Shown: positions 1-12,270 of the stretch, piece by piece
Layout: every line of letters starts with the position of its first letter
Position numbering within the stretch: the first letter of the stretch is position 1
Source of the DNA: Romanomermis culicivorax
Taxonomy: Eukaryota > Nematoda > Enoplea > Mermithida > Mermithidae
Direction: 5' to 3'
Length of the DNA: 64,000 nt
NCBI GenBank assembly: GCA_963922205.1
Contig: CAWUHX010000367.1
Location: 62,001-126,000, forward strand
Notes under the pieces: model-generated
The model's database searches: none
What the model was told of the DNA's origin: nothing
Seen by the model: the letters and a program-made list of their open reading frames with translations, nothing else
Made by a program: the position numbers and the translations under genes

Positions 1-255
1 TCACTTTTTCTGATCTACGTGTTATACAAATTGATGACGAAAAACATCAATTGCCCAAAATACGGTACAGTAAAGTGAAAATTTATTGTAGCCACCATAT
101 ATGACTGTATTTATTGTTTATAGGGTACATAATAATGGCACGGAATGTGGTGCAATTGAAAGAAATTATGAGTCACTATAAGGAAGGTATAAGTAAGGTC
201 ACATTGAATTTATGAACATCCCCTGAAAGTATTGTAACTGCGAATATATTTAAAG

Positions 256-3200
256 TCATACTGTAACTGTAATTTTCCTTTTCGTCAAATTATTAGCTGC
301 TCTGTCCGAGGAATCTTGACTACTGCAATAAATTCCTGCGACCACATAGTTCACTTTTTGCGGCAACGGTGAAATCCTACGCTTTTGTTTCGTGGCTTTT
401 TCTCCGACTATCAAATAACTGATCAAAGCGTATTCCATCAACGCACCAAAAACCATAAAATAACAAACGACTAGATAAATGTCCACCGCTTTGGCGTAAC
501 CGACTTTGGGCATCTGCTCGCTGGTCAACGAAGTTAGTGTGGTCATGGTCAAAATGGCTGTTATGCAAAGAGTAACTCGAGCCGGCGCCGATTCCCTATC
601 TATCCAAAACGAAACCCACGAAGTGGCCACAACAAAAACACTCGGCTGGTAGATTTGAAGGTAATAGTATCGGATGGACCGGATGAATTTAAATTTGCAC
701 GATAATCGCGAATAATTACCTGAAAAATCAATTCATCGAAAATCAAACTTTTCCATGAAAATGGTCAACTGTAACCAATAGATTTATATTGGATGGTTTA
801 CTGTACTTTATAGCGTTTTTATTTTCGCACGCAAGTTGCCGAAAAAGTACGAACTATATTCCTTTTATTCTGAAATTATACACGGGTCGAAGTTTCGGCA
901 AATGCAGTCTTGCTTACAGTCCATTTTTCTCGAATGCATCCAAATTATAAGAGTGGAAAGTACGCATACAATTTGACATTTCTACTATTTTCCTCTAAAC
1001 CATAAGTCGCGCAGGACTGAAAATGTGTGGTCATAAAAATATTTTGAGTGAAAAGTTACATCGTAAAAGCTTTTTGCAAACGATTTCGATGAAATACTTA
1101 TTTTTGTTATTTTTCAATTTAGAAGCGTTCTATAAAAAACGAACACTGGGAAATCAATTGCGGTAGTCTTATTTTTGAAAAATGATGATCATCAATTAAT
1201 TAAATGCATTATGAAAAAAATTCCTCGAATAGGTTCATTGAGTTTTCAGTAATTTAATAGGCGGTTGGCTGCAATGATCATTTTTTGCGTCGGTGTAAAA
1301 TCACAGATGAGCAAGTGTAGGAATACTCCGATAAGAAACCGAATCGCCACTGCGTATATCTTCAACGTAGCGTGATTTATCCATCCAAAAAATGCTTCTG
1401 ATGCTCAAGTAAAACTTTGATTTGTCATATATACTTTCAAACTTACAGTAATTTTTTTAATTTTTATCCCAACGTAAACCTTCATAAATTATAATAACTA
1501 CAGGTTGAAATATGTGAAAGCACATTCGTTTTGTAAGAACACCCCAATCTTCAAATATGCGACTGAGATCGAAGATCTAATTCAGCTTTTAGGGAATTTT
1601 GGAGAATGGTGTCGATCGGCCTTGAAAATAACTAGAAATCCTTTCTGTATAGTAGCAAGACATACCCAATGTTAAGTTGCATGATTCTTTCTCAGCCGTG
1701 AGCTTGTGATGTTTTTCATTGAAATGCTCCTAAATAATAAACTGGAAAGCAAGTACTATTTCATATTTTTCTGCATGTCGCAAAAGACCGGAAGTTTGTG
1801 AGCATATCCAATTAGCCTTTTTATAATTTTTGAGCGAAAAAATCTAGTCGAAGCTTAGTAAACCATTTGAATGACATTACTGATTTTTGTCATTTTTCAA
1901 TTTAGAAGCGAAGGCTAAACTCCATATTTCACAAGAAACGATTAAATTACATTACAGAAATCATTTAAAACTGTCTCATTCACTTCTGTAGATATGGTTT
2001 GAAACTCAGAAACGATTTTTAATTTCGACTTTCCCAAATTTCGGAAAATGCCACGAATAACATTCAATAAAATTTTATTCTTGAGTTTGACTATTTTTAT
2101 GTTATCGTCACCTGTACTAAGTATTTGATCAGTTTCTTCCACGATCATGTCGTCCATTGTAAAAGTGGGTAGTCTCAAATGTTCGTCGATTTTGACAGGG
2201 CTATGGCCGTCGTCGTGCCAGTGCAGCTTTATGTCTTCAGTAGAATACCCATCTATGAATCCACAACCAATCATGAAGTAATTGTCAACTGTATGATAGT
2301 ACCAACTTACAACTTTCTACTTCAAGTGTGCAGAGTTGAGTGTCAAATGGAAATAGATGCAGATTCATTGGACAAGCAGCCGTAATGGTAATTCTATAAA
2401 AGACATAATAAAATTCTATCGAAACTACTTACTTCAATTTACAAAGAACTCGACTCGTCGACTGCAGTCTGTTTCTCTTGAAATGATTTTGAAGAATAAA
2501 TTTTTACGTTTTTCTGCTAAATCATGTGTGTCAGATAGGAGGGGAAATCTGTGGGCTTACTCAACCTTCGAAATTTCTTGCGTCAAAAATCTTACAGTAA
2601 GAGCATCGTGTAAATGACTTCGAGGTCAGCACTTTTTGTCATCTTTCAATTTAAAAGCATTTTATGAAAAACAGACTATAAAGTCAAGCATGAATGTGAA
2701 ACGATTTCAGAATTTTGCAGCAACGTCCTGTTTGAGCGATGTGTTCAGAAATGAGTTCCCGATTTGGAATAACTTCACCTCTGAAAAGTTGTTATTCGTC
2801 CATTCGTCCGCAGTATAGTGAAGCTGCTATTCACGGGCGAATTGTGCAATTTAGCACGTTTTTCGTTCGGAAAAAATGTGTCCGGGATCCAAATATTGTT
2901 CACGAAATCTACATCTGTAACCACAAATGAAATATTTCTATCAGAAAGCTTCAACAACACTTTCACGTTTTGACGCGGTGACTCAAAATTCCGACGAACC
3001 TTGGACGCGAATACTTTTGTTGAAAATATCGTGCTTCCAGGCTAGTCTCGGATCCTTCCACATTTGTTTGATATCAAAGTCCAGAGTATAATCCTGCGGA
3101 AAGCCAAATGACGAAAAAAGACAAAAGACAAAAAATAAAAACAAAAAATTGAGCAATAGTCTGGAATTGAAGTCGTGAAAATTCAAGCCAATTTTTTGTT

Positions 3201-6200
3201 TCGCAAACATTGCAAATATTTCCTTCCTTCCTTACTTTCTATTGTTGCTCAAATACCTAAAAGTCTAAAGTACCATGTCTAGTTCGGATATCGACGATAT
3301 CTTCGTCACGTGCAATGTAACTGCTACGTCAACGGGTTCACCTAGGAGATAACATTTTTGGAATTTTTCATTACATCATGACTGCAAATTTCAGTAACAT
3401 CCACATTCTGAAGTATTCCTTAATAAATCTTCAAAAAAAGCACTGAATTGATAAGTAGGACACATGTAATTCGCGAGAATCTGAGTTGAATTCAAATATC
3501 ATTCCAAAGACTAGTAGTGTTGTGGCATTCCTCTGCACCTAAAACCTGATCGAGAATCTACTTGGGATTCTACTGTGGTCGAAGAACATTCCTGTGTAGA
3601 ACCGTTTTTACACTGCCCACTTGTCGTGTCTGCTCAGCCTGTACTGAAGAAAGAAGTACCACGCCACATTTTCAGCTGCTTAGAAATGGTTGAAGCATAG
3701 AACTCTAGAACATCTGCGCCACCGCATGACAGTTTCTTTTTATTATAGTACATACTTTATGGCTGTTCAATGATCAAAGAATCAGCAGATTCGGGAGAGT
3801 TTTGGGCGAAAGTCACGAGGTGTCTCCTATTTCAGCATGCTCCAGAGACTTTTCTCATGAATTATATTTCTGAACATGGAAGGTATATATTGGGAACAAG
3901 ATAAACTAGGGAAACCTTTTTGCAAATAAAATACGTGAAAACTTTATCTTTGAGAAACACTAGAAATTTACGAGGCCGGTTTCATGAAACAGGCTTAAGG
4001 CCCCGTCATGCTTCACAGCGCGGCGCCGGTTGTTCTATCTATACTAAAAAGCGGTGCCACCTTTGAAGTATGAACAGGTTTTTGTAATTTTTGCGGCGCC
4101 GCCATCAGGTTTCAACTGAACCGAAATTTTCGAACAAGTTATGTGTTCTAAAATTGTAGCATACTGTTCTAACATATTGTTGGATACTGTGACATCTAAA
4201 CAAGTAGTTGAATCATATTTTTCACTTGATGGTGAATTCTGACACTTGTCAAATTATTTTACCAAATTGATTACTCGATTTACTAAGAAGTTGATCACTC
4301 AATTTGCAGTGAAGACATTAATGTGTAAAAATTATGAATATGCAAAGTAGGTGTAAGCATGTTCCTACAGCAAGTGTACTCGCACATTTCGATTGTGTCT
4401 TTATTCCCCCAACGTTCTTTTTCCGCAAATATGCCGATTGTCCGAAAGTTCATATTTCCCGTAGGTTCCGATTCCCCGAATAATGAATAAATTTCCTCTT
4501 TACCCAAAAAATGCATTAGTCCCTATTCCCTGAACGTCCCGATTTCCCGAATACTAGGGAAAGGATGGATCCACTTTAAATCTGGGTCCTAAACAGCAGG
4601 TCCGACCGGACCCAGATCAGATCTGGATCCTGTATATAGCACATATGTGAATGAATAATCGGGTATGGCCCGATACCGCGAAAGGCCCGATACCGCGAAC
4701 AGGCCCGATACCGCGAAAGGCTCGATCCCGCGAAAGGGCAGGCCCGTTACCGCGAAAGGCTCGATAACGCGAAAATTTTACAGGCATATGCAAAACATTT
4801 TTCGTACAAAAAAAAAAGATTTAATTAAGATAAAAAATAAAACAATTAAAAATGATAAATTAAAGATTAAAGAATTAAAGAGCTTATTTATGCACTACTG
4901 CAATGAAACTCTTACAGGTGTGGGTGGTCTGGGAGTGCCTATCTCATACATACGGATTTTAAAAAGACGCATATTAAATGAGCTTTCAAAAGCTAAAAAT
5001 AGGCATACACATCCAAAAAATGTTTTTTTGCTCAAAAATCACGAAAAAGTTGGTAATTTTGAATTTAATATTCTATCGAATTTCTGTCGTTCGGATCAAA
5101 AATATGGATCCGCACGAATTTCAGTACTTAATGAACGAAATTCACCAATATTTGCGTTACATCAGGCATCTGGTTGGAAAAAAATCACGCGTAGTTGTTG
5201 TAGAAGATTAAATTTAGGCGGTATGAAAAAAAATGTTTGACTTTTGTAGAAGAAAAATAAAAACGTTCCTTTGTTTTTGAGTCCTAATGAATTATCATAA
5301 AAGATACGCTACCATAGAATAATATAAAGTTTTCGCGGGAACGAGCTCCTCTACGTATAAGCATACTACAACGGTATAACATACTGAGCCTTTCGCGGCA
5401 ACGAACCCCCCTACGTATAAACATACGACAACAGTATAACATATACAATTTTCGCGGGAACGAGCCTTTCGCGGGAACGGGCCTTTCGCGGGAACGGGCC
5501 TTTCGCGGGAACGACCCCCAATCTGAATAATCGTGTATATGTATTCAATTTTTCAAAATAAATTTATATAAATTGATATTTCTCAGCAGTTCAAGAGCTA
5601 TTAATCGTTGGAATGAGAAGAAAATTGATGCAAGAGCCCAAAATCTTTAGACTAGACTTTTCTGCAAGCTTCTATTTGCACCGTGCAGGAATGATTGATT
5701 TTTATTTTTCTTTTGCGCTTTTTATTTTTCGATTTTTTCGTATTTTTCGTATTTCGCATTTGTCGAAACGAGCAATACACATTATTTGAGAAGAGCAGAA
5801 TCCAAAAGTAAAAAAGCGGCGTTGTAACCGCGCGGTGAAGTATGACAGGGCCTTTAAGGCCCGTTTATACTCCACGCGAGCATTTTCAACCAATCATAAT
5901 GCTCGCGGAACAAGTATAGACGTTCATTTGCCCAGGAACAAGTATAAACGTACATTTGCCCTATGCAGGCGCTCGCTTAAAATGCAATGCGCGCGCAAAA
6001 AGTATAAACGTAAAAAATTAGCTCGCGCATAGCACAAAAATCGAGCGCGTACATGTAAAAGCGCGATCGCGAACAAATAGAACATGTTCTATTTTTGCGA
6101 GAGCGTACGATTTTCAATTTTCAATCATGAGTTTTTTGGGTTTTTGAAGAATTTTTGATGAATGGTATAGAAAACATTAGGTAACGACCATACATGCACA

Positions 6201-8016
6201 GCATAGAAATTCTGCTGAGGGTCAGCCAGGACAGGAGGTAGAATACAAATTTTTTTCGTTCTTGATAATGAAAAAAAGGTCTTAGAAAGGTCTTCTGACG
6301 TCCAAACAGCATATTTTCACAACTATATTAGTCAGATATGAGAAATAACTTGCTTAGACAGAACTTTTTGAAGTTTTAATGTTACTCGTTTGCAATCAAG
6401 TATGCTTTGTCTAGAAAAATTTTTAAACTACAGCATCATTTCCCTTTTTCTGACGACTTTCTCTTCTCTCTTGCTCATTTTCCTTCGTCAACTTCTCAAT
6501 CATAGCTAGTTGAGTCAAATCTGCTGGGGGTCAGCAAGACTCTGCTGGGGGTCAATAAAAATCTGCTGGGGTTCAAAACCCCCCAAACTCCCCACCCCAC
6601 GTTCATGTATGGTAACGACCGTTAACCACTTTCCCAAATGTGATACGATAGAGAAAACACACAAAAGCAGCATTTAAAATTACTGAAATTGAAAAAAATG
6701 TCAACGATAAGTGGGAAAACAACAAAAAACAGGGTGGCCAGTTCTCAAAATGAAATTCCCAGTTACTTCCCGGTTTTTCCACCCTTAAAAAAATGACAGG
6801 CTTGAAAATTTTTGCATGAAAAATCAAAATATGTTTGAAAATTTTATCTTTTTTCCTTTTTATCTTTTTCCCCCACAGATAAAATCTATGTGAAAACTCC
6901 AAAACCCAAAAATCGGCAAATTTAGCACCTAGAAAAACCCAGTCCCTGCCAGCCCTTCGTCTAATATACTGGACCTTCGAGCTGAAAAAATGCGTCTGGC
7001 GAATAAACTATATTCACTTAAAACCTATTTCGGCGCGGGGTACCGAAAAAATCGATTTTTAGCTTTGTAACACAATCTCCATAAAAAATTCCCCTAAACC
7101 TTTTACACAGAATTGCGTGAGAAAAAAAAATTTTTACACGAGTCCAAAAAGTTGACAGAAAATGGGTTTTAAAAAAGTAAAAATACAAATCACAGTACAG
7201 TATGAATGGTTCTTTAGATTAGGAAGTTAATCTTTCGTCTATAAGGAGAAACAACACACAATGCTCGCGATTTTGTTCTAAATGCTCTCGCTGCTCGAGC
7301 GAAAGCATTTGGTACGCGCTTTTGCGCGCGCATTTCTTCGTAATTTCATTCGCGTACGCGCTCACGCGCGCCATCGAGTACGCGCTGACGCACGCTATCG
7401 TGTACGCGCTCTCGCTCGCGTGGAGAGTATAAACGGGCCTTTAAGCTCCAGCTGAACTACAGCTTAAGACCCATCTATACTTTTTTCGCTAAAAAACATA
7501 CGCAAGCGATTTGCTCTTCAAGTATTGAAGCAATTTCAGTATATAATACATCGTAATGTAGATATTGAAATTTCCGATCGAAAGATACCCAACACTTTCG
7601 ACAAGCATCTACTGAGCGCTTTAAATCCAGCTTTGACGCAAGAAACGTAAGGAACGCAAGATGCTTACAAAATATCTGATTTCTGCCACACCATGCAAAT
7701 TTTTTTTGCAAAATATACTTCACTGGGTAGAATTCGTCGAGATCTTTCTTGTGCACAGAGAAAATGAGGGATTCGTTCGATTTTGATCGTTGCAATCACT
7801 TGCGACAGATTTTCGAGAAAAAAGTATAGATGGGCCTTTAGGCTGTAGTTTAACTCTATACATTATTCCGCTGACGTCTTAATGTGCTAGCTGTCAAAAC
7901 AAACCCCGTACTTTGATGCTTTGATCTTACCTCCATAGTTAGGCCTTAACCTTCGATCATAAATGTCCTTGCTGGTCACTTGATCGAGTATTTCACTGGC
8001 ACTTACCAAACGATCA
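256..8016 (-). CDS. GABA-A/LGC-like Cys-loop anion channel subunit, multi-exon, partial at both ends
   Basis: Exons joined by eye with consistent phase: 8016-7931, 3341-3274, 3093-3000, 2914-2779, 2393-2311, 2252-2112 and 719 to about 256; all have AG acceptors and GT donors. In order they encode the N-terminal extracellular part ([12 protein letters not shown], then [11 protein letters not shown]), [30 protein letters not shown], and a Cys-loop with exactly 13 residues between its cysteines ([15 protein letters not shown]). Then come [23 protein letters not shown] and TM1-TM3. [18 protein letters not shown] places a Pro-Ala-Arg motif before TM2, the mark of anion-selective channels. Family role: ligand-gated chloride channel in the plasma membrane, pentameric. 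TGNYSRLSC is GABA-A-like; the ligand cannot be read. The last exon runs to a TGA at 256-258 in the TM3-TM4 loop without TM4, so a further exon is probably off the left edge. The signal-peptide exon (above 8016) was not found. The 3342-7930 intron is packed with transposons. Confidence 0.88.
720..2111. repeat. Intron of the channel gene with decayed TA-MITE ends
   Basis: This 1.4 kb intron separates the TGNYSRL exon from the preceding exon. It holds remnants of the 245 bp TA MITE family described at 62062-62306: near 1100-1145 and 1885-1915 it repeats the right-end string of that family (caatttagaagc followed by a ctataaaaaac-like end). The phrase 'aactggaaagcaagtactattt' near 1740-1765 matches its left interior. 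No open coding segment with splice sites was seen here. Confidence 0.5.
3999..5853. mobile_element. TTAA-flanked GGCCC(T)GTCATACTTC non-autonomous element, interrupted copy
   Basis: The element starts ggccccgtcatgcttc just after TTAA (3995-3998) and ends gaagtatgacagggcct just before TTAA (5854-5857). Its ends are inverted copies and TTAA is the flanking tetramer, as in piggyBac-type insertions. Its interior (GC-palindromic blocks such as gcggcgccgcc, then cgaaattttcgaacaa...) matches 20228-21437. The MULE-like element 4662-5523 sits inside. No transposase is encoded, so it is non-autonomous. It lies in the 4.6 kb intron of the Cys-loop channel gene. Confidence 0.7.
4662..5523. mobile_element. 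TIR element with tandem 17-18 bp terminal repeats and 10-bp direct repeat, MULE-like
   Basis: Both ends consist of several tandem copies of a GGCCCGTTCCCGCGAAA-like unit in inverted orientation (left 4666-4775, right about 5330-5515). TGAATAATCG occurs at 4652-4661 and 5524-5533, a 10-bp direct repeat that fits a target-site duplication. A 10-bp duplication with long terminal repeats suits Mutator-like elements; class is an inference. An ORF of 191 codons (4665-5240) runs through the left repeat but has no recognisable domain and is probably incidental. Confidence 0.65.
5858..7440. mobile_element. TTAA-flanked GGCCCGTTTATACTC element
   Basis: Left end ggcccgtttatactccacgcg follows TTAA 5854-5857; right end cgcgtggagagtataaacgggcct precedes TTAA 7441-7444. 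Length is 1583 bp. Both flanks are rich in gcgcgc/ctcgcg words (5870-6060 and 7260-7430). It holds the nested MITE 6189-6611. No transposase reading frame was seen. The left TTAA is shared with the element 3999-5853, so one probably inserted in the duplicated target of the other. Confidence 0.75.
6189..6611. mobile_element. 423 bp hAT-like MITE with 8-bp target duplication
   Basis: GTAACGAC occurs immediately outside both ends (6181-6188 and 6612-6619), a perfect 8-bp duplication typical of hAT insertion. The termini CATACATGCAC and GTTCATGTATG are inverted. Right-end sequence is unusual: ctgctgggggtcag repeated, then a C-rich stretch. A second copy lies at about 20500-20835 inside another TTAA element. 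Non-coding. Confidence 0.8.
7468..7837. mobile_element. 370 bp TTAA-type MITE, GRCCCATCTATACTTTTTTC termini
   Basis: Left end gacccatctatacttttttc follows TTAA (7464-7467); right end gaaaaaagtatagatgggcct precedes TTAG (a decayed TTAA). The interior is open on the minus strand for about 106 codons (7795-7475) but has no ATG, so it is most likely a gene or transposase remnant. It is the third TTAA-type element in the same channel-gene intron. Confidence 0.65.
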
Positions 8017-9056
8017 CTGAAAAAATCAATTAGCCACGTGAACATGGTTATGATCTCAATAGAATTTAGTTAAAAATAAGGTTACATACATGGAAGACGG
8101 CAAGGATTCACACATTTCAGACCGGTCGAAAAACGTTAACCCGACCCAAAAAATGGTCTTAAGGCGAGCAAAAGTTTTTTGTTGCAAAATATAGCAAGTT
8201 TCACAACAATTGATGGATATGGGATCTACTCAAAAATATGGCTTAAATCGAAATATCCTCATTTTTTATGGAATTGCAAGCGGTTGAAATTTGTTTAGAC
8301 TTTATTTGACCCAATGCAGAATTACCCTGCTCCTGTTATTTGAAGTTCGCAGTTGCCACACTTTCACATTCACCCAACCGTGTCAGCTATACAATGTGCA
8401 GTATGCAACGTACTTTCTGAGACTTGTAACTCCACTAAGCAAAAAATATTCGAAAAGCATCAACAGTGGTGAGTATTGGACTGCCATTTTGCGACATTTA
8501 ATCCGAAAGAATACTCGTTAAGCCTTAAATTTTATAGTTCTTTCGCACTTGTTGAACATATGCAAATTAAAAATATGTCTTGATCGGGCGTCTTTCTCAC
8601 TGAAACACTATCTTTTTTTATTATGCATCTGCTTCTTTTCTATACTAGTATTTTATTTCTTCGTCAAACATAAAAAAATTGACATACATATTAAGTGCGT
8701 TCTAACGGTTGTTGAATGGCATTTATAAACTTGTGAGCTACGCTGCATATGGATCAAATATGTAAATGACAAATTCATGTTTTTTCTTGTGAAATGCAGG
8801 AAAAGCTGATCTGCTTATACGAGAAACATTCTGATATTCCCTAGCCATGTTGGAAAGCGGGATAATGTGTTCAAAATGTTAAACCCACGGAGTCAAGAAA
8901 ATAAGTTGCCCATAAGGCGTTCAATGCAAACCATATTTTGACAATATTTTTTGCAAAGTAAACAATGTTGACGGTCATACAAAAGGTTTGTGTAGCAGTT
9001 TTTGCACGGTACGAAGATCTGAAACCTTCCACGACTAAAAAGATGGCAGTTTTTAG
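8017..9056. other. AT-rich stretch upstream of the channel exon; no gene recognised
   Basis: This is the upstream side of the minus-strand channel gene, so its missing first exon should be here or further right. I saw no segment with a signal peptide, start codon and matching donor. No repeat boundary is clear. Confidence 0.4.
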
Positions 9057-9200
9057 ACAACCAAGCAGAGAAAAAATAGGGGAAAAAGAACCAAATTCTG
9101 CTTTTAAATTGGGTGTTCGAGCATATCATGGGGGCGCGATAGCGACAACCTTTAATATACTTGGACCATCAAGTTCGCGTCATCCTCCAGAGCCAAAACG
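9057..9200 (+). CDS. Candidate internal exon, unrecognised
   Basis: An acceptor (gcagtttttag, ending 9056) precedes an open segment and a strong donor GTAAGAG starts at 9201. The reading includes AFKLGVRAYHGGAIATTF and NILGPSSSRHPPEPKR; composition and codon use look coding, unlike the flanks. The frame stays open upstream to an ATG at 8965, so it could also be a first exon. I do not recognise the family, and no neighbouring exon was found. Confidence 0.35.
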
Positions 9201-9234
9201 GTAAGAGCTAGTTTTTTCATAATTTCGAACTTAG

Positions 9235-9530
9235 GGACAAACTACGGGGTGCATTTGACGTCTATCTGCAAACACCACTATGTGGTGCCATAAACATGCA
9301 AAAAACGGCCCTTCTTGGGGCTTCTAGTTCCAGCATGTCCCACATTGGGTGTTGCATCTCCGAGCTCAATACTTCGCCCAAAGCATTTACCTGGTGTCCC
9401 TCAAATTAAACTTTTTTCTTTTCTGAAAATATCCCCTCTATCCAATTATACCATGGCCCAAAGTTCCGAAAACCTCCAAAATTCTATAATTTTGTTATGT
9501 AAAGTTTATGGCTTCAAAAAAAAGTAATTT
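9235..9530 (+). repeat. Dispersed repeat, second copy at about 53820-54100
   Basis: Shared strings include aacatgcaaaaaacgg, a cttctagttccagca/ccccagttgcatca block, and the end 'aaaatcccc...ttcaaaaaaaa'. The copies diverge but stay collinear for about 280 bp. No coding frame. Confidence 0.6.
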
Positions 9531-9798
9531 TTTGTATATTGTTTGCTGTTTGTTTCTTTAAGCATGATGTATTCATTCCCACATGCTTGCATGCATAAAA
9601 TCGTGGGGAGTTATATGATGTGCATGTGGTCATTTGACCACCTTGGCCCGCAATGGTTAAGGCGAGGCAATGGTTAAAGATAGGCAATTGTTAAGGATAG
9701 GCAGAACAAGTTGTCCTCAACTACCTGGGTACATGACCCTGAGGGATTCCAGTGGATGGGGCGACAGCATGTCTGAGCTTGCTTGACGTGGCCACAGG

Positions 9799-9960
9799 GT
9801 CACTTCCACCATCGGTTCACATCCACCATCGGTTCACTTCCACCACCGGGTCATTTCCGCCACTGGATCATTTTCATCAGCGGGTTATTTCCAGCAACAG
9901 GTATTTTTCACCACCGGATCATTTCCACCACCGAGTCACTTTCGCCGCCGGGTCATTTCA
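9799..9960 (+). repeat. Minisatellite, 17-18 bp unit (cacttccaccaccgggt)
   Basis: About nine to ten imperfect units of 'tcacttccaccaccggg' type follow one another. Two frames stay open through it only because the unit lacks stops. Confidence 0.75.
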
Positions 9961-10046
9961 GTCACGGGCCGGTGATTATCGGAGCTCCACCTGGATGGAC
10001 TATCAGAGCTCCGCCTAGTTGAACTGTACGACCAAACGTCCAGATC

Positions 10047-10290
10047 AAGTGAGACACAGTTGTCCCCATGTGAAACCAGCCGTCCGCATGCGAGATGCAG
10101 CCATCTGTGGGTGAGACGCAGCCGCCTACGAGTGAGACGCAACTGTTTGCGTGTGAGACACACGTGAGTGACACGCAGCCATTCCCAAGCGAGATGCCAC
10201 AGTCCGCAAGTGAGACGCTGCCTTCCACAAGTGAGAGACAGCCATCCACAAGTGCGATGCAGCTGTCCCCAAGTGAAACGCAGCCGTCTT
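10047..10290 (+). repeat. Minisatellite, 21 bp unit (agtgagacgcagccgtccaca)
   Basis: About eleven imperfect 21-bp units. Because 21 is a multiple of three, the plus frame reads as heptads near SETQPST and the minus frame as a Cys/Ser/Leu heptad. No splice sites or start fit a gene, so it is called a non-coding minisatellite. Confidence 0.75.
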
Positions 10291-10539
10291 CAGGCATTAT
10301 GACTATCTATCAGAACTTGCTCAAATTATAGAGTTTCAACTAGTCGAAGCAAAATGAACCAAAAAAATATATAATGAAATAAAAACTAATAAAATTAGTT
10401 TTTGACCATATTTAACTTTGTTTACGTGTTTCAAGTAGTATGCAGTTTTGTTAATTTTATTTGTTAGTTTTACCAAAAGTGAGGATTCGAAGCTTCAAGT
10501 GAAGGTGACCAAATAGTAGAAAAAGGACAATAAACTTGA

Positions 10540-12268
10540 TTGGATAGTTTCCAAGCTAGAAACCTTAGTAGACTAGATTTTTGAGAACTTGGGTTAAAGT
10601 TGGAAAAAATTCACTTTTGTTGTATTGTATTTTCATTCTTTCTCATTAAAAATTTTTCCATATCTGTGAAAGAATATATTCTGCAGATTAGTGCATCAAC
10701 ACACTTTCCAACCATACATGTGCATCTCCGAAATTTTGAAGAGGGAACAGGAGGTCGATTCTGTTTCTGTGGCGATTTTTGAGACAACAAATTCAAAAAA
10801 AGTTGACCAAAAAAATTTTTTTCATAAAAATTTTTCCAGTTTCGAAACTCTTGGGGTAGTTTGTACTTCCATGTCCCCCCTCACACATGTTTGCTTCCAA
10901 CTGCGTTGGACTTTTTCTACTAAATTCAGTGTCAATAAAACAGGAATCAACTGTGGAAAAATGACACATAAAATCCTACTCGTTTTTTTCAGAAAAAAAG
11001 CTACAGGACAAAGTCTTCTTAGAACTAGATCGATTGTCCAGAATATATTTAATTCATTCATTTTATATAACATATCCTATAGAATTCACTCCGTAAGTTT
11101 TACCGATTACAATCTATAATCAAATTTATTCTCTCAGTGTAGGTACTCGGAATCCAGTTATCACAAATGCTTTTTGAAAGTATTCAACGAAAAGCATCAT
11201 TCACAGTTTTTGGATTTAAACTGAAATTTGAAGAAAGAAGACTTTTTCCGGGATTGCAGACTGGAAGCAATTTCACCCATCCCGATCGCTACCATCCTGC
11301 TCTCAAAAAAGTCGTACTTTTGCCGTGGGAGTGCGAGTAGAGTGGGGGAGTAGCGGGAACCGGATTTGGCGCACACCCGTCATATAGGCATGGCTGAATC
11401 AGGAGCTGTTTAGAGGCATTTTTGTATGCTTTACCCAGTTGTCCCATTTGCAGATGGCGCCCAATGATTGTAGCCAGGGCCAAGATGCACTGAAGGGGTC
11501 CAAGCTCGAGCTTAAGATAATCTCGGATAAAAAGACGACTCGGTTTGATCTCAAGTTTGTATAATCTCAATGTCATCAGGACTATAACGAGCTCAATGTC
11601 GAGATTATCCCCAGCTCGAGCTCTCGGGTTGCACTAACATTCTCGCATAATTTTCGTATCTCTAAAACAAATAAATATAAAAATTTCTGCAATTCCCAAA
11701 CTCGAACTTAAACCACTGTATTAGTTAATCCTTAAGTGAGTATTGTTTGTGCACTGGAAGAAAATAATCTCGACATAGCAATTAGCTCAACTGAGGATCC
11801 ACAATTTAATCCCGACGATGAGATTAACCTCAGATTGGGTTATTGCAACCAACCCCAGGTTTTTTATAGTGTTGAAGGACACTCTTTTCATCACCACTAT
11901 ACGTTGTAAAAAACAAAATATAGTATCCCCTTCCCGCGCTATTTTTCAGGTAGAGTGAGAGGCACAGTTTAGAATCGGTCAGGACTTCTATTGGTTTACC
12001 ATTTCTATACATTTGATAGAAGTCAGTCATCAGCATCATTGCATATAATATTCATTCGGAAAAAATTTACTGTAGGGAATACAATGCTCGGGGAAGGACA
12101 AGAAGCACGAAGCTGCAGACTATTCTTTTTTACAGACATGGAAAATTTTTTAATGAGAAAGAAGGAAAATTCAATATAACAAAATTGGATTTTTTAAACT
12201 CTCATCCAAGTTCTCAAAAATTTAGTCTCCTCTTTCTACCTCCTCGGTGCATTTTCCAATAAACTAAT
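10540..12268. mobile_element. Long-TIR non-autonomous element E1
   Basis: The left arm (ccaagctagaaacc...gactagatttttgagaact, aagttggaaaaaattcac) is inverted at the right arm (ttctcaaaaatttagtctcc). Copies E2 (57927-59546) and E3 (60060-62386) share arms and interior landmarks such as catggctgaatc, ccatttgcagat and gggttgcactaaca. No reading frame longer than noise. Boundaries are approximate. Confidence 0.7.
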
Positions 12269-12270
12269 TA

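Noticed and set aside
4665..5240. 191-codon frame in the MULE-like element
   Set aside because: Starts in the terminal repeat array and shows no recognisable transposase motif; open mainly because of repeat content and Lys-rich AT sequence.
9799..10290. CRISPR-like regular repeats
   Set aside because: Units are contiguous without unique spacers and the genome is eukaryotic; these are minisatellites.
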